From Lysinibacillus piscis (lineage in GTDB: Bacteria > Bacillota > Bacilli > Bacillales_A > Planococcaceae): a DNA stretch of 64,000 nt. The notes beneath the pieces are model-generated. The model searched no databases and was not told the DNA's origin. It saw only the letters and a list, made by a program, of their open reading frames with translations. Both the position numbers and the translations under genes were made by a program. The DNA lies in assembly GCF_026012395.1 (NCBI RefSeq), contig NZ_BRZA01000003.1, positions 265,703 through 329,702 of the forward strand, given 5' to 3'. Shown here one piece after another: positions 1 to 9,523 of the stretch (the stretch's first letter is position 1; every line of letters begins with the position of its first letter).

Positions 1-556
1 CCATCACCCACTTTTTCGTATCCTCGTGCCAAAATACTTTAGGATCTCGAAAATCCTTAATACCCGGATTATGAATAACAGGATTGCCTTTGTAGCGTTC
101 CCACGTTCTACCTTTATCTTTACTATAAGCAATACTTTGAGCCTCTCCGCCTGTCGTACTCGTATAAATTGCTACAAGCCCAGCCTTACCATCGAAAAGA
201 CCTGAAGAATCGTGCCAATCTACCACAGCACTGCCTGACATAGCTTGCCCTAGCTCGTCATGCTCTAAAGCGATATCCATATGCTCCCAATGTACTAAAT
301 CTGGGCTAACTGCGTGTGCCCACATACCATTCTTTTGATGAAATAGATGGTACTCACCTTCAAAATAAATTAAGCCATTCGGGTCTGCTAAATTACCAAC
401 CTGTGTCGAAAAGTGATACTGTGGTCGATATTGCTCATGATAATAGTTGCTCCCTGCTTCATGTTCAATTTTCACTTCTTTCGTACCTCCTTGACATCCT
501 GTTAGCATTAAAGAACAGCTTAACCCTATAGCTACCATACTTGCTTTCCATCTCAA
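1..556 (-). CDS. GH32 levanase/sucrose hydrolase-like lipoprotein, 5' part (runs off the window)
   Basis: Only the N-terminal ~185 codons are present; the gene continues beyond base 1. The reading frame starts at a TTG (556-554) preceded by a GGAGGG ribosome site about nine bases upstream. The first residues form a signal peptide ending in a lipobox (LMLTGC), so the product should be an exported lipoprotein. The frame then shows ADPNGLIYFEGEYHLF, the glycoside hydrolase family 32 motif with the catalytic Asp, and further on FRDPKVFWHE, the conserved GH32 RDP motif. GH32 enzymes cleave beta-fructosides such as levan, inulin or sucrose. The exact substrate cannot be told from this part. A sigma-A promoter and a possible catabolite-repression site lie upstream. 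Confidence 0.85.
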   Translation of the reverse strand, partial: MRWKASMVAIGLSCSLMLTGCQGGTKEVKIEHEAGSNYYHEQYRPQYHFSTQVGNLADPNGLIYFEGEYHLFHQKNGMWAHAVSPDLVHWEHMDIALEHDELGQAMSGSAVVDWHDSSGLFDGKAGLVAIYTSTTGGEAQSIAYSKDKGRTWERYKGNPVIHNPGIKDFRDPKVFWHEDTKKWVM

Positions 557-587
557 GTCACTCGACTCCCTCCATTTCATCATATTT

Positions 588-601
588 TGTAAGCGTTTTA
601 G
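588..601 (-). promoter_or_regulatory. Possible cre (CcpA) operator
   Basis: TGTAAGCGTTTTAG on the plus strand matches the catabolite-responsive element consensus TGWNANCGNTNWCA except at the last two bases. It lies about 10 bases downstream of the -10 box, a usual place for CcpA repression, in front of a sugar-hydrolase gene. The match is imperfect, so this is an inference. Confidence 0.4.
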
Positions 602-611
602 TTATTGTGAG

Positions 612-639
612 TTTATATGACTTTCACCATCTGTGTCAA
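612..639 (-). promoter_or_regulatory. Sigma-A type promoter of the GH32 gene
   Basis: On the minus strand, TTGACA (639-634) is separated by 16 bases from TATAAA (617-612). It lies about 55 bases upstream of the TTG start codon of the GH32 lipoprotein gene and points toward it. Confidence 0.7.
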
Positions 640-787
640 CCGCTTGACAGAAAATGCAATCAACAAATCAATTACACCCAGCGTAATTGCGTTCAGATTT
701 TCTCGAGTATACTCAAAAAGCTCCTCTACAAAATCTGTAGCTTTCCTCTTGATTCAGTGAGCGTCTTTTCAACCACTAAATCAAGAG

Positions 788-832
788 AAAAATCGCTATT
801 TTGATAATATCCCATCAAAATAGCGACTTTTA
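788..832. terminator. Bidirectional stem-loop, intrinsic-terminator-like
   Basis: The inverted repeat TCGCTATTTTGAT (793-805) / ATCAAAATAGCGA (814-826) is flanked by A and T runs. No gene clearly ends here: the stretch from 640 to 907 holds no supported coding sequence, and the open frames there look like chance. Confidence 0.5.
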
Positions 833-907
833 TTTTCTCAATATAACAATTATGTCCATAAGACGGTGATGCACAACCACATCTTTACTATCACTTATAA
901 ATATATA

Positions 908-944
908 AAACATCCACCCAATATCAAATCGGATGGATGTTTTC
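908..944 (-). terminator. Intrinsic terminator after the ugp operon
   Basis: The stem ACATCCAcccaatat...ggATGGATGT is followed by a T-rich tract on the minus strand, directly downstream of the ugpQ stop codon. Confidence 0.75.
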
Positions 945-948
945 TTAA

Positions 949-1668
949 TTATTGAAAGCGATCAGGAAAATCTGTCATAATCACTTCGACACCTGCTGCT
1001 ACTAATTGCTTGTATTCCGCTTCATCATTGACCGTATAAATACGCAATGGGAAACCTGCCTGCATCGCTGCTTCACCGAATGCTGACAATGCATATTCAG
1101 CTTGACAATGAATCGCATTCGCCTCTATTTCCTGGGCAATCCACAGTGCATTATCAGGCATACCGAAAATTAAATAGCCAATTTCAATGGATGCATTTAG
1201 CATACGTACACGTTGTAAACTGAATGGATTGAAGGAGGAGATGATGATACGTTCCTCTAAATCATACTCTTTGATAAGAGCTAACACCTTTTCCTCAAGT
1301 CCAAGGTATCGAATTTGGTCATTCTTTAGCTCAATATTTAAGCGAAGATGATTGCCCTCCTCCTTCATCCACGCAAACACTGTGTTGAGTGTTGTTAAAC
1401 GTTCTCCAGCAAAATTCGGAGAAAACCAGCTTCCCGCATCCAATGCCGTGATATCTGCTAATGTAAAATCTTTGACGAAGCCTGTACCATCTGTTGTACG
1501 GTCCACACGTTCATCGTGAATGATAACAAGCTGCTCATCCTTTGTTAATTGTACATCAAGCTCAATACCTGCTACTCCGATACGCTTCGCTTCCTCAAAA
1601 GCCATCATCGTATTTTCAGGAAATTCCCCACTTGCACCTCGATGGGCAAAGATTGCTGGTTTGCTCAT
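949..1668 (-). CDS. ugpQ: Glycerophosphodiester phosphodiesterase
   Basis: The 239-residue product hydrolyses glycerophosphodiesters to glycerol-3-phosphate and an alcohol. It has the GDPD signature in order: AHRGASGEFPENT near residue 8, the metal-binding ELD (IELDVQLT) near 37, and IHDERVDRTTDGTG near 50. There is no signal peptide, as expected for a cytosolic UgpQ acting on imported substrate. It is the last gene of a five-gene minus-strand operon, 23 bases after ugpB, and is followed by a terminator. Confidence 0.9.
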   Translation of the reverse strand: MSKPAIFAHRGASGEFPENTMMAFEEAKRIGVAGIELDVQLTKDEQLVIIHDERVDRTTDGTGFVKDFTLADITALDAGSWFSPNFAGERLTTLNTVFAWMKEEGNHLRLNIELKNDQIRYLGLEEKVLALIKEYDLEERIIISSFNPFSLQRVRMLNASIEIGYLIFGMPDNALWIAQEIEANAIHCQAEYALSAFGEAAMQAGFPLRIYTVNDEAEYKQLVAAGVEVIMTDFPDRFQ

Positions 1669-1691
1669 AGTAAACGCTCCTTTTAATTGTG

Positions 1692-3032
1692 CTACTTTTT
1701 TCGATTCGCCATATCAAGTGCTTGATTTGTGTCCTTTACAGCTTGGTTCAGTGCTTCTTCAGGATTTGCGCCTTGATATAGACTTTCCATTGCATTGACA
1801 ACCTTTTGTCTAGCCTCTGGGAACACTGAAATTAATGCACCCTGTGTCGCAGTAGATGGCTTTGTTGCACCTAGTTGGTCTACTGTTACTTTTAATTGAG
1901 GGTATTTTTCCCACTCTGTTTTTACGATATCTTGATTATACGCATCTGTGTTAATGGCAAAGTAACCTGTGTTCACATGCCATTGTGCTTGCACCTCTGC
2001 TGATGTTAAATACTTCATAAACTCCCAAGCCGCTTGTTGTTGCTCCTCTGCAATACCGTTCGCCATCCATAATGATGCACCACCGATAATTACACCTTGC
2101 CAATCTGTACCTTCTGGAACAGGCAAATAACCAGCTCCTACTTCAAATGGCGCTTGTTCTGCAATTCCACGTACACCTGCTGATGAGTCAAGATACATCG
2201 CAATTTTACCAGATTGGAATGCTGCACGCATATCATCCCAGTTTTGACCTGTGTTATAGAATGTGCCATCTTTATACATATCACTAATTAAATTAAATAC
2301 ATTTTGACCTTCTTTACCATTGAATACTGCTTCTGTTGCATCACCTTTACGACCATTTTCCTCGTTGACGAATAAACCACCTTGTGCTGCGATTAATTCT
2401 TCAATAAACCAACCATAGTTTAAAATAGAGAAACCTTTTTGATCGCCTGTTGTTAATGCTTTTGCTGCTACTTTTAATTCTTCATATGTTTTCGGCGGGT
2501 TTTCTGGATCTAATCCAGCTTTTTTAAATGCATCTTTATTATACATAAGAATTGGTGTTGATGAGTTAAATGGCATTGAATATTGTACGCCATCTACTGC
2601 ATAATAATTTGTAATATTTTTTTCCCATTTACTTGTATCATACTTTTCGGCATCAATAAACTTTTGAACAGGCTCAATTTTTCCTGTATCAATCATATAC
2701 TTTGTACCAACTTCAAATGTTTGCATAATCGTTGGTGCATCTTTTGTGCCTGCTACTGTATTAAACTTCGTAATTGCTTCCTCATATGTGCCTTGGAAAA
2801 CAGCCTTCACCGCAATTTTATCTTGTGATGCGTTGAAATCGCTCACCAATTTATTAACAACCTCTTCTAATTGACCACTCATCGCATGCCAAAATACGAC
2901 TTCTGTTTTGCCATCTACCTTTGGCGCTTCTGTACTTTTTTCGCCTGAACCTTCTTCTTTCTTTTCACCACATGCTACTAATGCAAATACTGCTACTACC
3001 ATCAGTAAAAATACTTTCCACTTCATCTTCAT
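1692..3032 (-). CDS. ugpB: Glycerol-3-phosphate ABC transporter substrate-binding lipoprotein
   Basis: This is an extracellular solute-binding protein of the SBP_bac_1/UgpB type (446 residues). It has an N-terminal signal peptide with lipobox LVACG, followed by a Lys/Glu-rich linker and VVFWHAMSG, typical of UgpB-like binders. I place the start at the ATG at 3032, giving MKMKWKVFL, because GAGGTGG lies eight bases upstream; an in-frame GTG at 3044 overlaps that site. The neighbours are two permeases, an ATPase and a glycerophosphodiesterase, which supports glycerol-3-phosphate or glycerophosphodiesters as substrate. Confidence 0.87.
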   Translation of the reverse strand: MKMKWKVFLLMVVAVFALVACGEKKEEGSGEKSTEAPKVDGKTEVVFWHAMSGQLEEVVNKLVSDFNASQDKIAVKAVFQGTYEEAITKFNTVAGTKDAPTIMQTFEVGTKYMIDTGKIEPVQKFIDAEKYDTSKWEKNITNYYAVDGVQYSMPFNSSTPILMYNKDAFKKAGLDPENPPKTYEELKVAAKALTTGDQKGFSILNYGWFIEELIAAQGGLFVNEENGRKGDATEAVFNGKEGQNVFNLISDMYKDGTFYNTGQNWDDMRAAFQSGKIAMYLDSSAGVRGIAEQAPFEVGAGYLPVPEGTDWQGVIIGGASLWMANGIAEEQQQAAWEFMKYLTSAEVQAQWHVNTGYFAINTDAYNQDIVKTEWEKYPQLKVTVDQLGATKPSTATQGALISVFPEARQKVVNAMESLYQGANPEEALNQAVKDTNQALDMANRKK

Positions 3033-3053
3033 TTGGATAACCACCTCGTATTA

Positions 3054-3866
3054 TTATTTTACAGCGCCTCTTGTAAGGCCTTCCTGTAATCGTTTTTGCC
3101 CTAAAAATAGAAGAATTAATGTTGGTAAAATGACCATGACAACGCCAGCCATCACAACACCCCACTCCGTTGCTAACTCCTGTGATTGCATTTGCTTTAA
3201 GCCAATTTGCACGGTACGCATACGCTCATCATTTGTCACAAGCAACGGCCATAAATACATATTCCATGCCGACAAAAAGCAATAGATTGCCAATGTTACT
3301 AAGCTTGTTTTAGAAACAGGTAACACCACTTTAAATAAAAATTGAAATCTATTAACACCTGCTACCTGTGTTGCCTCATACATTTCCATTGGAATCGTCT
3401 TAAACTGCTGACGCAATAAGAACGTTCCGAATGCCATCGCAAAAAATGGAACAGATAAGCCAAGATATGTGTCTGTCCAGCCTAATGCACGAACTGTTTG
3501 GAAGTTCGGAACCATCGTTGCCTCCCAAGGAATCATCATTGTCGAAATAAAAATAAGAAACAATACATTTCTTCCTTTGAATTGAATAAATGTAAAGGCA
3601 AACGCTGCTAAACAGCAAAACAGCACTTGTCCCACCATAATCAACGTGGATACGACGAAACTATTCCATAAATAGCGCAGTAATGGTACCTTTTGTACAG
3701 CACTTTCATAGTTGGTGAATGAAAAATCACTCGGAATAATTTTTCCTTGTAGTACCTCGCCCCCCTGCATGAAGCTAATAAGAAAGGCGTACAATATCGG
3801 AAAAAACATAATAAAGGCTGCAACGCTTAACAGCATATATAAGAAACTTTTTTTCCATATACTCAT
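3054..3866 (-). CDS. ugpE: Glycerol-3-phosphate ABC transporter permease (UgpE type)
   Basis: This inner-membrane permease (270 residues from the chosen start) has six hydrophobic segments and the BPD_transp_1 EAA loop (MYEATQVAGVNRFQFLFKVVLP), which contacts the ATPase. The start MSIWKKSF is chosen because it overlaps the upstream stop codon as ATGA and has a GAGGGTG ribosome site; an upstream in-frame start at 3893 would overlap ugpA more deeply. It follows ugpA and precedes ugpB in the operon. Confidence 0.88.
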   Translation of the reverse strand: MSIWKKSFLYMLLSVAAFIMFFPILYAFLISFMQGGEVLQGKIIPSDFSFTNYESAVQKVPLLRYLWNSFVVSTLIMVGQVLFCCLAAFAFTFIQFKGRNVLFLIFISTMMIPWEATMVPNFQTVRALGWTDTYLGLSVPFFAMAFGTFLLRQQFKTIPMEMYEATQVAGVNRFQFLFKVVLPVSKTSLVTLAIYCFLSAWNMYLWPLLVTNDERMRTVQIGLKQMQSQELATEWGVVMAGVVMVILPTLILLFLGQKRLQEGLTRGAVK

Positions 3867-4780
3867 TGATAGTGCACCCTCTTTTCTCCCCACTTAAATT
3901 GTAGGATTGTCACGATTAGGATAAAGGCAAATAACAACACTGCCTGCGCACTCGCCGAGCCAATATTAAAATTCACAAAGGCATCTTTATAAATGGAATA
4001 AACAATGACGTTCGTTGATTCCATTGGTCCCCCCTTCGTCAAAATATCAATTTGTCCAAATGTTTGGAACGAATTAATTAATGACACCGTCACAATAAAC
4101 AACAATGTTGGTGATAATAAAGGCAATGTGATTTTGCGTAATGTATAAAAATCACTAACCCCTGCAATTTTCCCACTCTCATATAAATGGGAATCGATAT
4201 TGTGTAAACCACCCAGTAAAATCATGAAACTAAAGCCTGTATTCATCCAAATCGTTGAAATCGCTACAGATATCAAAGCCGTATCTGGACTTAAAAGCCA
4301 CTGCATTTCTGACATACCAAACGTTTTCATCATCATATTGCCAAGACCGATTGCTGGGTTATACATAAATAGCCATATAACAGAGGAGGCTGCTACACTC
4401 ATCCCCATTGTGGAGGAGAAAATGGTACGGAAAAAGCCGATTCCCTTTAATTTTTGATTAGCTAATAATGCTAAAAATAACGCTAAAATAATGCCTGCTG
4501 GTACTGTATAAAGCACAAATAACAATGTCGCCTTCATGCTTGTTCTAAAGGCTGTAGACTGTAGTAGATTGCTATAATGCTCCAAGCCTACAAATAGTTC
4601 CGCATTCCCCTGTGCATCTGTCAGAAAGAAGCTCAAATAAATCGTCTTTAACATTGGATAAAAGAGAAATACGCTAAATAGCAAAATGGATGGCAATAAG
4701 TAAAGCAACCCTTCCACAAAGCTTGGCATACTTCTTCTGGCCTTTATCTTCAATTGTCCCTGTGCCTTCCCTGCAATCAT
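3863..4780 (-). CDS. ugpA: Glycerol-3-phosphate ABC transporter permease (UgpA type)
   Basis: The 305-residue polytopic permease is the partner of UgpE. It has a long N-terminal cytoplasmic lead, then hydrophobic segments and the EAA-loop equivalent (YESGKIAGVSDFYTLRKITL). Its start overlaps the ugpC stop and its stop overlaps the ugpE start, both as ATGA, so the three genes are probably translationally coupled. Confidence 0.88.
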   Translation of the reverse strand: MIAGKAQGQLKIKARRSMPSFVEGLLYLLPSILLFSVFLFYPMLKTIYLSFFLTDAQGNAELFVGLEHYSNLLQSTAFRTSMKATLLFVLYTVPAGIILALFLALLANQKLKGIGFFRTIFSSTMGMSVAASSVIWLFMYNPAIGLGNMMMKTFGMSEMQWLLSPDTALISVAISTIWMNTGFSFMILLGGLHNIDSHLYESGKIAGVSDFYTLRKITLPLLSPTLLFIVTVSLINSFQTFGQIDILTKGGPMESTNVIVYSIYKDAFVNFNIGSASAQAVLLFAFILIVTILQFKWGEKRVHYQ

Positions 4781-5865
4781 ACAAGTGCCTCCATCATAAG
4801 CACCTCTGCTGTTTCCACTCGCTTTTCTGTTTCGAAATCAAATAAATGTAAATGCTCTATGTCCACTTTCAATGGTAGCATCTCGCCAGCCTCAAAATTC
4901 CACTGCCCAGCCCATTTCGCAATCCACTGCTCGCCATTTATAGAAAACATAATGAGTGTTTCTGTGCCAAGTATTTCAACATGCTCTACTTTGCCAATAA
5001 AGGATGGCTTACCACCACTAGCATGCATAATATGCTCTGGACGCACACCGACATACAGCTTCTCTTGCCCTGTGCGCACAGCTTTTAACTGCCATTCATC
5101 AGTAATCTGTAGCATTTGTTGATGCCATGTTGCTTCAATCATATTCATTGGTGGTGAACCAATGAATGTCGCAACAAATTTATTTTCAGGATGATTATAG
5201 ACATGTAACGGCTCTCCCACTTGTTGGATATCTCCACCGTTTAATACCATCATACGATCAGCCATTGTCATCGCTTCAATTTGGTCATGTGTGACATAAA
5301 TCATTGTCATCCCTAGACGACGTTGAATTTGTCTTACTTCTGAGCGCATTTTTGAACGTAATTTCGCATCTAAATTGGATAATGGCTCATCCATTAAACA
5401 AATAGGCGCCTGTGAGGCAATCGCACGTCCTAATGCCACACGCTGTCTTTGTCCACCTGATAATTCACGTGGCTTACGCTCTAATAAATGCTGCAAGCCT
5501 AATAGCTCCGCCGCCTCCATACAGCGCTTTTTTTGTTCCTCTTTTGAGATTTTTTTGACGTGTAAGCCAAAGGTAATATTTTGTGCAACGGTCATATGTG
5601 GAAATAATGCATAGTTTTGAAACACCATCGAAATATTTCGTTCATCTGGTCTTCTATATGTCGCATCCTGTCCATTCATAATCAGTGTTCCATCTGTGAC
5701 TTGCTCTAAACCAGCAATAATCCGAAGCAGCGTACTTTTCCCACAGCCAGAAGGTCCAACAATTGCAAAAAATTCGCCTTCCTTCACGGTAAAGTCCATA
5801 TCTTTTAATATGGTTGTTTCTGCATTGTACGCTTTCTTCAAACTTTGTACTTCAATGGCATTCAT
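4777..5865 (-). CDS. ugpC: ABC transporter ATP-binding protein of the glycerol-3-phosphate system
   Basis: The 362-residue ATPase belongs to the MalK/UgpC class. Walker A is GPSGCGKST (about residue 38), the ABC signature is LSGGQRQRV, Walker B is ICLMDEPLSNLD, and the switch His lies in YVTHDQIEA. A C-terminal TOBE-like regulatory region (GVRPEHI onward) is present. It is the first gene of the ugpCAEBQ operon, with a GGAGGAT ribosome site. No convincing Pho box or riboswitch was recognised upstream. Confidence 0.9.
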   Translation of the reverse strand: MNAIEVQSLKKAYNAETTILKDMDFTVKEGEFFAIVGPSGCGKSTLLRIIAGLEQVTDGTLIMNGQDATYRRPDERNISMVFQNYALFPHMTVAQNITFGLHVKKISKEEQKKRCMEAAELLGLQHLLERKPRELSGGQRQRVALGRAIASQAPICLMDEPLSNLDAKLRSKMRSEVRQIQRRLGMTMIYVTHDQIEAMTMADRMMVLNGGDIQQVGEPLHVYNHPENKFVATFIGSPPMNMIEATWHQQMLQITDEWQLKAVRTGQEKLYVGVRPEHIMHASGGKPSFIGKVEHVEILGTETLIMFSINGEQWIAKWAGQWNFEAGEMLPLKVDIEHLHLFDFETEKRVETAEVLMMEALV

Positions 5866-6142
5866 TTAAATCCTCCTTTATTACATACTCATCTATCATA
5901 GACAGGCGTTATAAAGTACATATAAAGGTCGAATAAAGATACTATGAATAATTTGTAAATGAAGTACACTTGACAATACTCAAATTTACAATATCAAAAT
6001 AATATATAAGCACCAGATTATAGTATTGACGCCCATAATCGCTTTTTTGAAACTTAAATTTTGTAAAGGGTTGCCCATAGCTAGGAAGAACATTCAAACA
6101 GTATAATGAAATAACGATTATAAAATAAAGTGAGGAATTCAG

Positions 6143-6454
6143 ATGTCTTTTTTCTTATTAGCCATCGCCATCGTAAGTGAAGTATTTGGTAGCTCCATGC
6201 TCAAACTAACGAACGGCTTCAAAAACCTTTTACCTTCTCTTGGCGTACTTTTTGGTTATGGCATTGCCTTTTATGCTTTATCCTTAGCTTTAAAAGTTTT
6301 GCCACTCGGTGTTGCCTATGCTATTTGGTCAGGCGTTGGCACAGCTTTAACAGCGCTTGTTGGCATTCTACTCTATAAAGAGGAATTTAATATGAAGAAA
6401 CTCCTTGGATTGCTATGTATTATTGGTGGCGTTATTTTTTTAAACATTGAATAG
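6143..6454 (+). CDS. Small multidrug resistance (SMR) efflux subunit, first of a pair
   Basis: This 103-residue, four-helix membrane protein keeps the SMR Glu in its first helix (IVSEVFGSSMLK) and the helix-3 motif YAIWSGVGTALTALVG. Paired SMR genes such as EbrA/EbrB form heteromers that exchange protons for cationic drugs or guanidinium-like compounds. The second subunit begins 11 bases downstream. I see no guanidine riboswitch ahead of the pair, so the EbrAB type seems likelier than the Gdx type. Confidence 0.85.
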   Translation: MSFFLLAIAIVSEVFGSSMLKLTNGFKNLLPSLGVLFGYGIAFYALSLALKVLPLGVAYAIWSGVGTALTALVGILLYKEEFNMKKLLGLLCIIGGVIFLNIE

Positions 6455-6465
6455 TAGGAGATTGA

Positions 6466-6801
6466 ATGATGAAGGGGTATATCTATTTAACGATTTCTAT
6501 TGTAAGTGAACTTTTTGCAACAACGATGCTGAAAATGTCAGATGGTTTTACTGTGCCACTCCCCTCTACAGGTGTAGTGGCTGGCTATGCACTGTCCTTT
6601 TATTGCTTAAGTCTATGCCTCAAAACGATTCCATTGAGTTTAGCCTACGCTATTTGGTCAGGCGTTGGCACTGCCATTACTGCCTTAATCGGACTGGCGT
6701 TATGGGGAGAGGCATTTAGCTCGTTCAAAGTTTTGGGAATTATCCTTATTATTGGTGGTGTTATATTATTAAATGCCTCAACTTCAAAACCTTTAAAATG
6801 A
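6466..6801 (+). CDS. SMR efflux subunit, second of a pair
   Basis: The product has 111 residues and four membrane segments, with the conserved Glu in SIVSELFATTMLKMSDG and the YAIWSGVGTAITALIG motif shared with its partner. It is co-oriented with, and separated by 11 bases from, the first SMR gene. The closest named pattern I recognise is the Bacillus EbrA/EbrB pair, but I cannot tell which subunit corresponds to which. Confidence 0.85.
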   Translation: MMKGYIYLTISIVSELFATTMLKMSDGFTVPLPSTGVVAGYALSFYCLSLCLKTIPLSLAYAIWSGVGTAITALIGLALWGEAFSSFKVLGIILIIGGVILLNASTSKPLK

Positions 6802-6891
6802 AAGAAGCTATCCATCTTTCATTGATTTTACTAAAAAATCTGAATATTACACTAATTTTATGGTATTATTTTAAAAGGAGGTGGTATCGCT

Positions 6892-7830
6892 ATGAGTTTA
6901 TTAATTAAAATTAGTCAGTTTGCTGGTAAAACTTTTGCCATTTGGGTTCTATTATTTGCAGCACTTGCATTTTTCCTTCCTGACCAATTTACATGGCTTT
7001 CATCGTATATTGCGATTTTGCTTGGTATCATTATGTTTGGAATGGGGATGACCATTTCTGCAGAGGATTTTAAAGAGGTTGGCAAACATCCATTAAAAGT
7101 ACTAATCGGTGTGTTGGCCCAGTTTATGATTATGCCGTTTCTTGCTTTTGCTTTGGCAAGGGGTCTACAGCTAGAGCCAGAAGTTGCAATTGGTGTTATT
7201 CTCGTTGGCTGCTGCCCTGGTGGTACAGCATCAAATGTTATGACCTTTTTAGCAAAAGGAAATATAGCTCTTTCTGTAGCAATTACATCTGTCTCTACAT
7301 TACTTGCACCTATTTTAACACCAGCACTTATTTACTTACTTGCAAGTGAGTGGATGGAGGTATCTGCTAAAAGTATGTTTATATCGGTTGTTCAAATCGT
7401 ACTTGTGCCAATTATATTAGGGTTCATCGTACAACTATTTTTAAAGGAACAAGTAAAAAAAGGAGCAGACGTGTTACCATTAGTGTCTGTTCTTGCGATT
7501 GTACTGATTGTTGCAGCAGTAGTCTCAACAAGCAAAGACAAAATTGTAGAATCAGGACTACTTATTTTTGGTGTTGTTATTCTACATAATGGGCTTGGCT
7601 ACTTACTAGGCTTTTTAGTCGGTAAGTTCTGCAAATTAACCTACCAAGATCAAAAAGCACTGGCCATTGAAGTTGGTATGCAAAATTCAGGGCTTGGCGC
7701 CGCTTTAGCAACAGCTCATTTTAGCCCATTAGCAGCTGTACCGAGTGCCATTTTCAGCTTTTGGCACAATATTTCTGGCGCACTACTGGCCACATATTGG
7801 GCTCGTAAGGCGGATCGCATGCAAAAATAA
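6892..7830 (+). CDS. Bile acid:sodium symporter (BASS) family transporter
   Basis: The 312-residue protein has about nine or ten hydrophobic segments. It shows the family glycine-rich signature [19 protein letters not shown] (around residue 106) and [14 protein letters not shown] (around 262), which form the crossed-helix sodium-binding region in BASS proteins. Bacillus YocS is the nearest type I recognise. The physiological substrate is unknown. An AGGAGG ribosome site precedes the ATG, and a terminator follows. Confidence 0.85.
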   Translation: MSLLIKISQFAGKTFAIWVLLFAALAFFLPDQFTWLSSYIAILLGIIMFGMGMTISAEDFKEVGKHPLKVLIGVLAQFMIMPFLAFALARGLQLEPEVAIGVILVGCCPGGTASNVMTFLAKGNIALSVAITSVSTLLAPILTPALIYLLASEWMEVSAKSMFISVVQIVLVPIILGFIVQLFLKEQVKKGADVLPLVSVLAIVLIVAAVVSTSKDKIVESGLLIFGVVILHNGLGYLLGFLVGKFCKLTYQDQKALAIEVGMQNSGLGAALATAHFSPLAAVPSAIFSFWHNISGALLATYWARKADRMQK

Positions 7831-7836
7831 CAGACT

Positions 7837-7870
7837 AAAAGGCGCAAGAAATTCCATTCTTGTGCCTTTT
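7837..7870. terminator. Bidirectional intrinsic terminator
   Basis: AAAAGGCGCAAGAA pairs with TTCTTGTGCCTTTT across a short loop. It lies between the convergent BASS transporter gene and the AraC-type regulator gene and can serve both. Confidence 0.8.
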
Positions 7871-7881
7871 ACGATGTCCTA

Positions 7882-8730
7882 TTATTTTGCAATTACTGGA
7901 ACCCATAGCTCGCTACTTGGGACCCTATCAGGCGCTAATTGATTTTCAATGCAAGGTAGGTCGGCCAACTCGTAGCCTGATGTAGGTAACCATTCTGTAT
8001 ATAATCGTTGCCATGCTTCCGAAATATTTGGAAAAACAGCCCATGTACTTTTTGGTAATACCATCTTCTCCATATCATCAGAAAATTCATTTGTATAGCG
8101 GCAGCCCATCAAGTACTCAAATTCTTCATCTGTGATAGCAGCCTGCTTGCCAACTACTCCTAAAATGCCTTCCATTTTGCACTGTGGATTTTCCCACGAC
8201 ATATCAATTAATCGCTGTAATAAGCCACTTTCAGCTGCTTCTCCCCATAGCTGAGGAATGACTTGAAAGGCATCCTTTGTGACAACTTTTTTCTTCACTC
8301 CAACAATTTCAATGTCAAAATCTATTACTTCAATTCGGTATTCCATTGCTACAGCCCCTTTAATCGAAATTTGAAAGGAAAGTCTCGGAATGGCCTTCAA
8401 CTCAATCCCTTTATGACGAGCCGCTGTCGGATTCACGCCATGGAGATTTTTAAAAGCACGACTGAAAGCATCTGGGGAATCATAGCCGTATTTAAGCGCA
8501 AGGTCAATAATCCGAACGTTTGTATCATTTTGCAATTCAAATGCTGCCAGTGAAAGCCTTCTCCGTCTGATATATTCAGACAAAGTCATATCTGTCATTG
8601 ACGAAAACATTCTTGGAAAATGATACTCTGGACAGCAAGCCAATTGTGCCACTTTTTTAAAGTCGATTTCCCCTACTATATTTTGTTCAATATAATCCAT
8701 TGCTCTATTTATTCTCTCTAACCAATCCAT
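7882..8730 (-). CDS. AraC-family regulator with GyrI-like effector domain
   Basis: The protein has about 282 residues. The N-terminal ~110 form the double helix-turn-helix AraC/XylS domain (ALKYGYDSPDAFSRAFK is the second HTH). The C-terminal ~150 resemble the GyrI-like/BmrR-type small-molecule-binding domain. I place the start at MDWLERIN (8730), five bases after AAAGGAG, rather than at 8745. Such regulators usually respond to hydrophobic drugs or metabolites; the target is unknown. Confidence 0.8.
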   Translation of the reverse strand: MDWLERINRAMDYIEQNIVGEIDFKKVAQLACCPEYHFPRMFSSMTDMTLSEYIRRRRLSLAAFELQNDTNVRIIDLALKYGYDSPDAFSRAFKNLHGVNPTAARHKGIELKAIPRLSFQISIKGAVAMEYRIEVIDFDIEIVGVKKKVVTKDAFQVIPQLWGEAAESGLLQRLIDMSWENPQCKMEGILGVVGKQAAITDEEFEYLMGCRYTNEFSDDMEKMVLPKSTWAVFPNISEAWQRLYTEWLPTSGYELADLPCIENQLAPDRVPSSELWVPVIAK

Positions 8731-8808
8731 ACGTTCTCCTTTCAATTCTTACTATAGATGGAAATACATTTTCTTGTCCGACATTTCTTGCACAATAAAT
8801 GTTGGATA

Positions 8809-9381
8809 CTATGTCTCTCTACTTATATGATAAATCAATTGCACTACACCTGATGAGAATGTCTTTGTATGAACCAATTTCAAATTCAATCGCTGTGTTA
8901 TATCTGTAAACAACGGTGTACCTCCTCCTAAAACAATAGGATGAACTGATAATCGAAACTCATCAACAAGCCCTAATTTGATAAATGTTGTAATAAGGCT
9001 TGCCCCACCATATAACCAAATATCTTTACCAGAGCTACTCTTTAAATGATTTACTTCTTCCAAAATATGATCGTTTATAAATATAGCTTTATTATCCGTG
9101 TTTTTTTGTGTTTTAGAAAACACATATTTTTCTTTGCTATGAACGGCTGCCCAAAGCGCTTTTTCCTCATCTGAAGCTGTGTCATCTGGTGTAAATTGTC
9201 CCCATAAATCATAGCTTTTTCTACCATATAGGATTGTGTCAATGTGTGCTAAAAAATCCAGAAACCCCATCTCAGCATCCATCACACACCAATCAATTTC
9301 TCCCTTTTCCCCTTCAATAAAACCATCTAAAGTGACCGCTAAATCTAAAATTACTTTTCTTGATTGTATGCTTTCTGACAT
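8809..9381 (-). CDS. Dihydrofolate-reductase-like (RibD C-terminal domain) protein
   Basis: The 190-residue protein has the RibD_C/DHFR-like fold signature: SRKVILDLAVTLDGFIE at the N-terminus, YGRKSYDLW in the middle, and DIWLYGGASLITTFIKLGLVDEFRL with the nucleotide-binding Gly-Gly. Bacillus YyaP and YwjB are of this type; the reaction is usually unknown. It appears monocistronic. Confidence 0.75.
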   Translation of the reverse strand: MSESIQSRKVILDLAVTLDGFIEGEKGEIDWCVMDAEMGFLDFLAHIDTILYGRKSYDLWGQFTPDDTASDEEKALWAAVHSKEKYVFSKTQKNTDNKAIFINDHILEEVNHLKSSSGKDIWLYGGASLITTFIKLGLVDEFRLSVHPIVLGGGTPLFTDITQRLNLKLVHTKTFSSGVVQLIYHISRET

Positions 9382-9474
9382 GCCATTCCCCTCACTTACC
9401 TAAACATCAATTATAACCCTTATTTTACCTCAGTTATTTCTTCACCTTAATAGCTAATTTGTAAATAGCAAAAC

Positions 9475-9518
9475 AAAAACGTATGAAATCAATGTTCAAT
9501 TCGATTCCATACGTTTTT
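9475..9518 (-). terminator. Intrinsic terminator of the M20 amidohydrolase operon
   Basis: AAAACGTATG pairs with CATACGTTTT around an imperfect inner stem, just after the stop codon of the amidohydrolase gene at 9524. Confidence 0.75.
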
Positions 9519-9523
9519 AATTA

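Noticed and set aside
316..804. Plus-strand open frames at 316-531 and 541-804
   Set aside because: The first is antisense to the GH32 gene; the second has no ribosome site or family features and crosses the GH32 promoter and a terminator.
5990..6142. Guanidine riboswitch ahead of the SMR pair
   Set aside because: The conserved ykkC-type sequence elements were looked for and not found.
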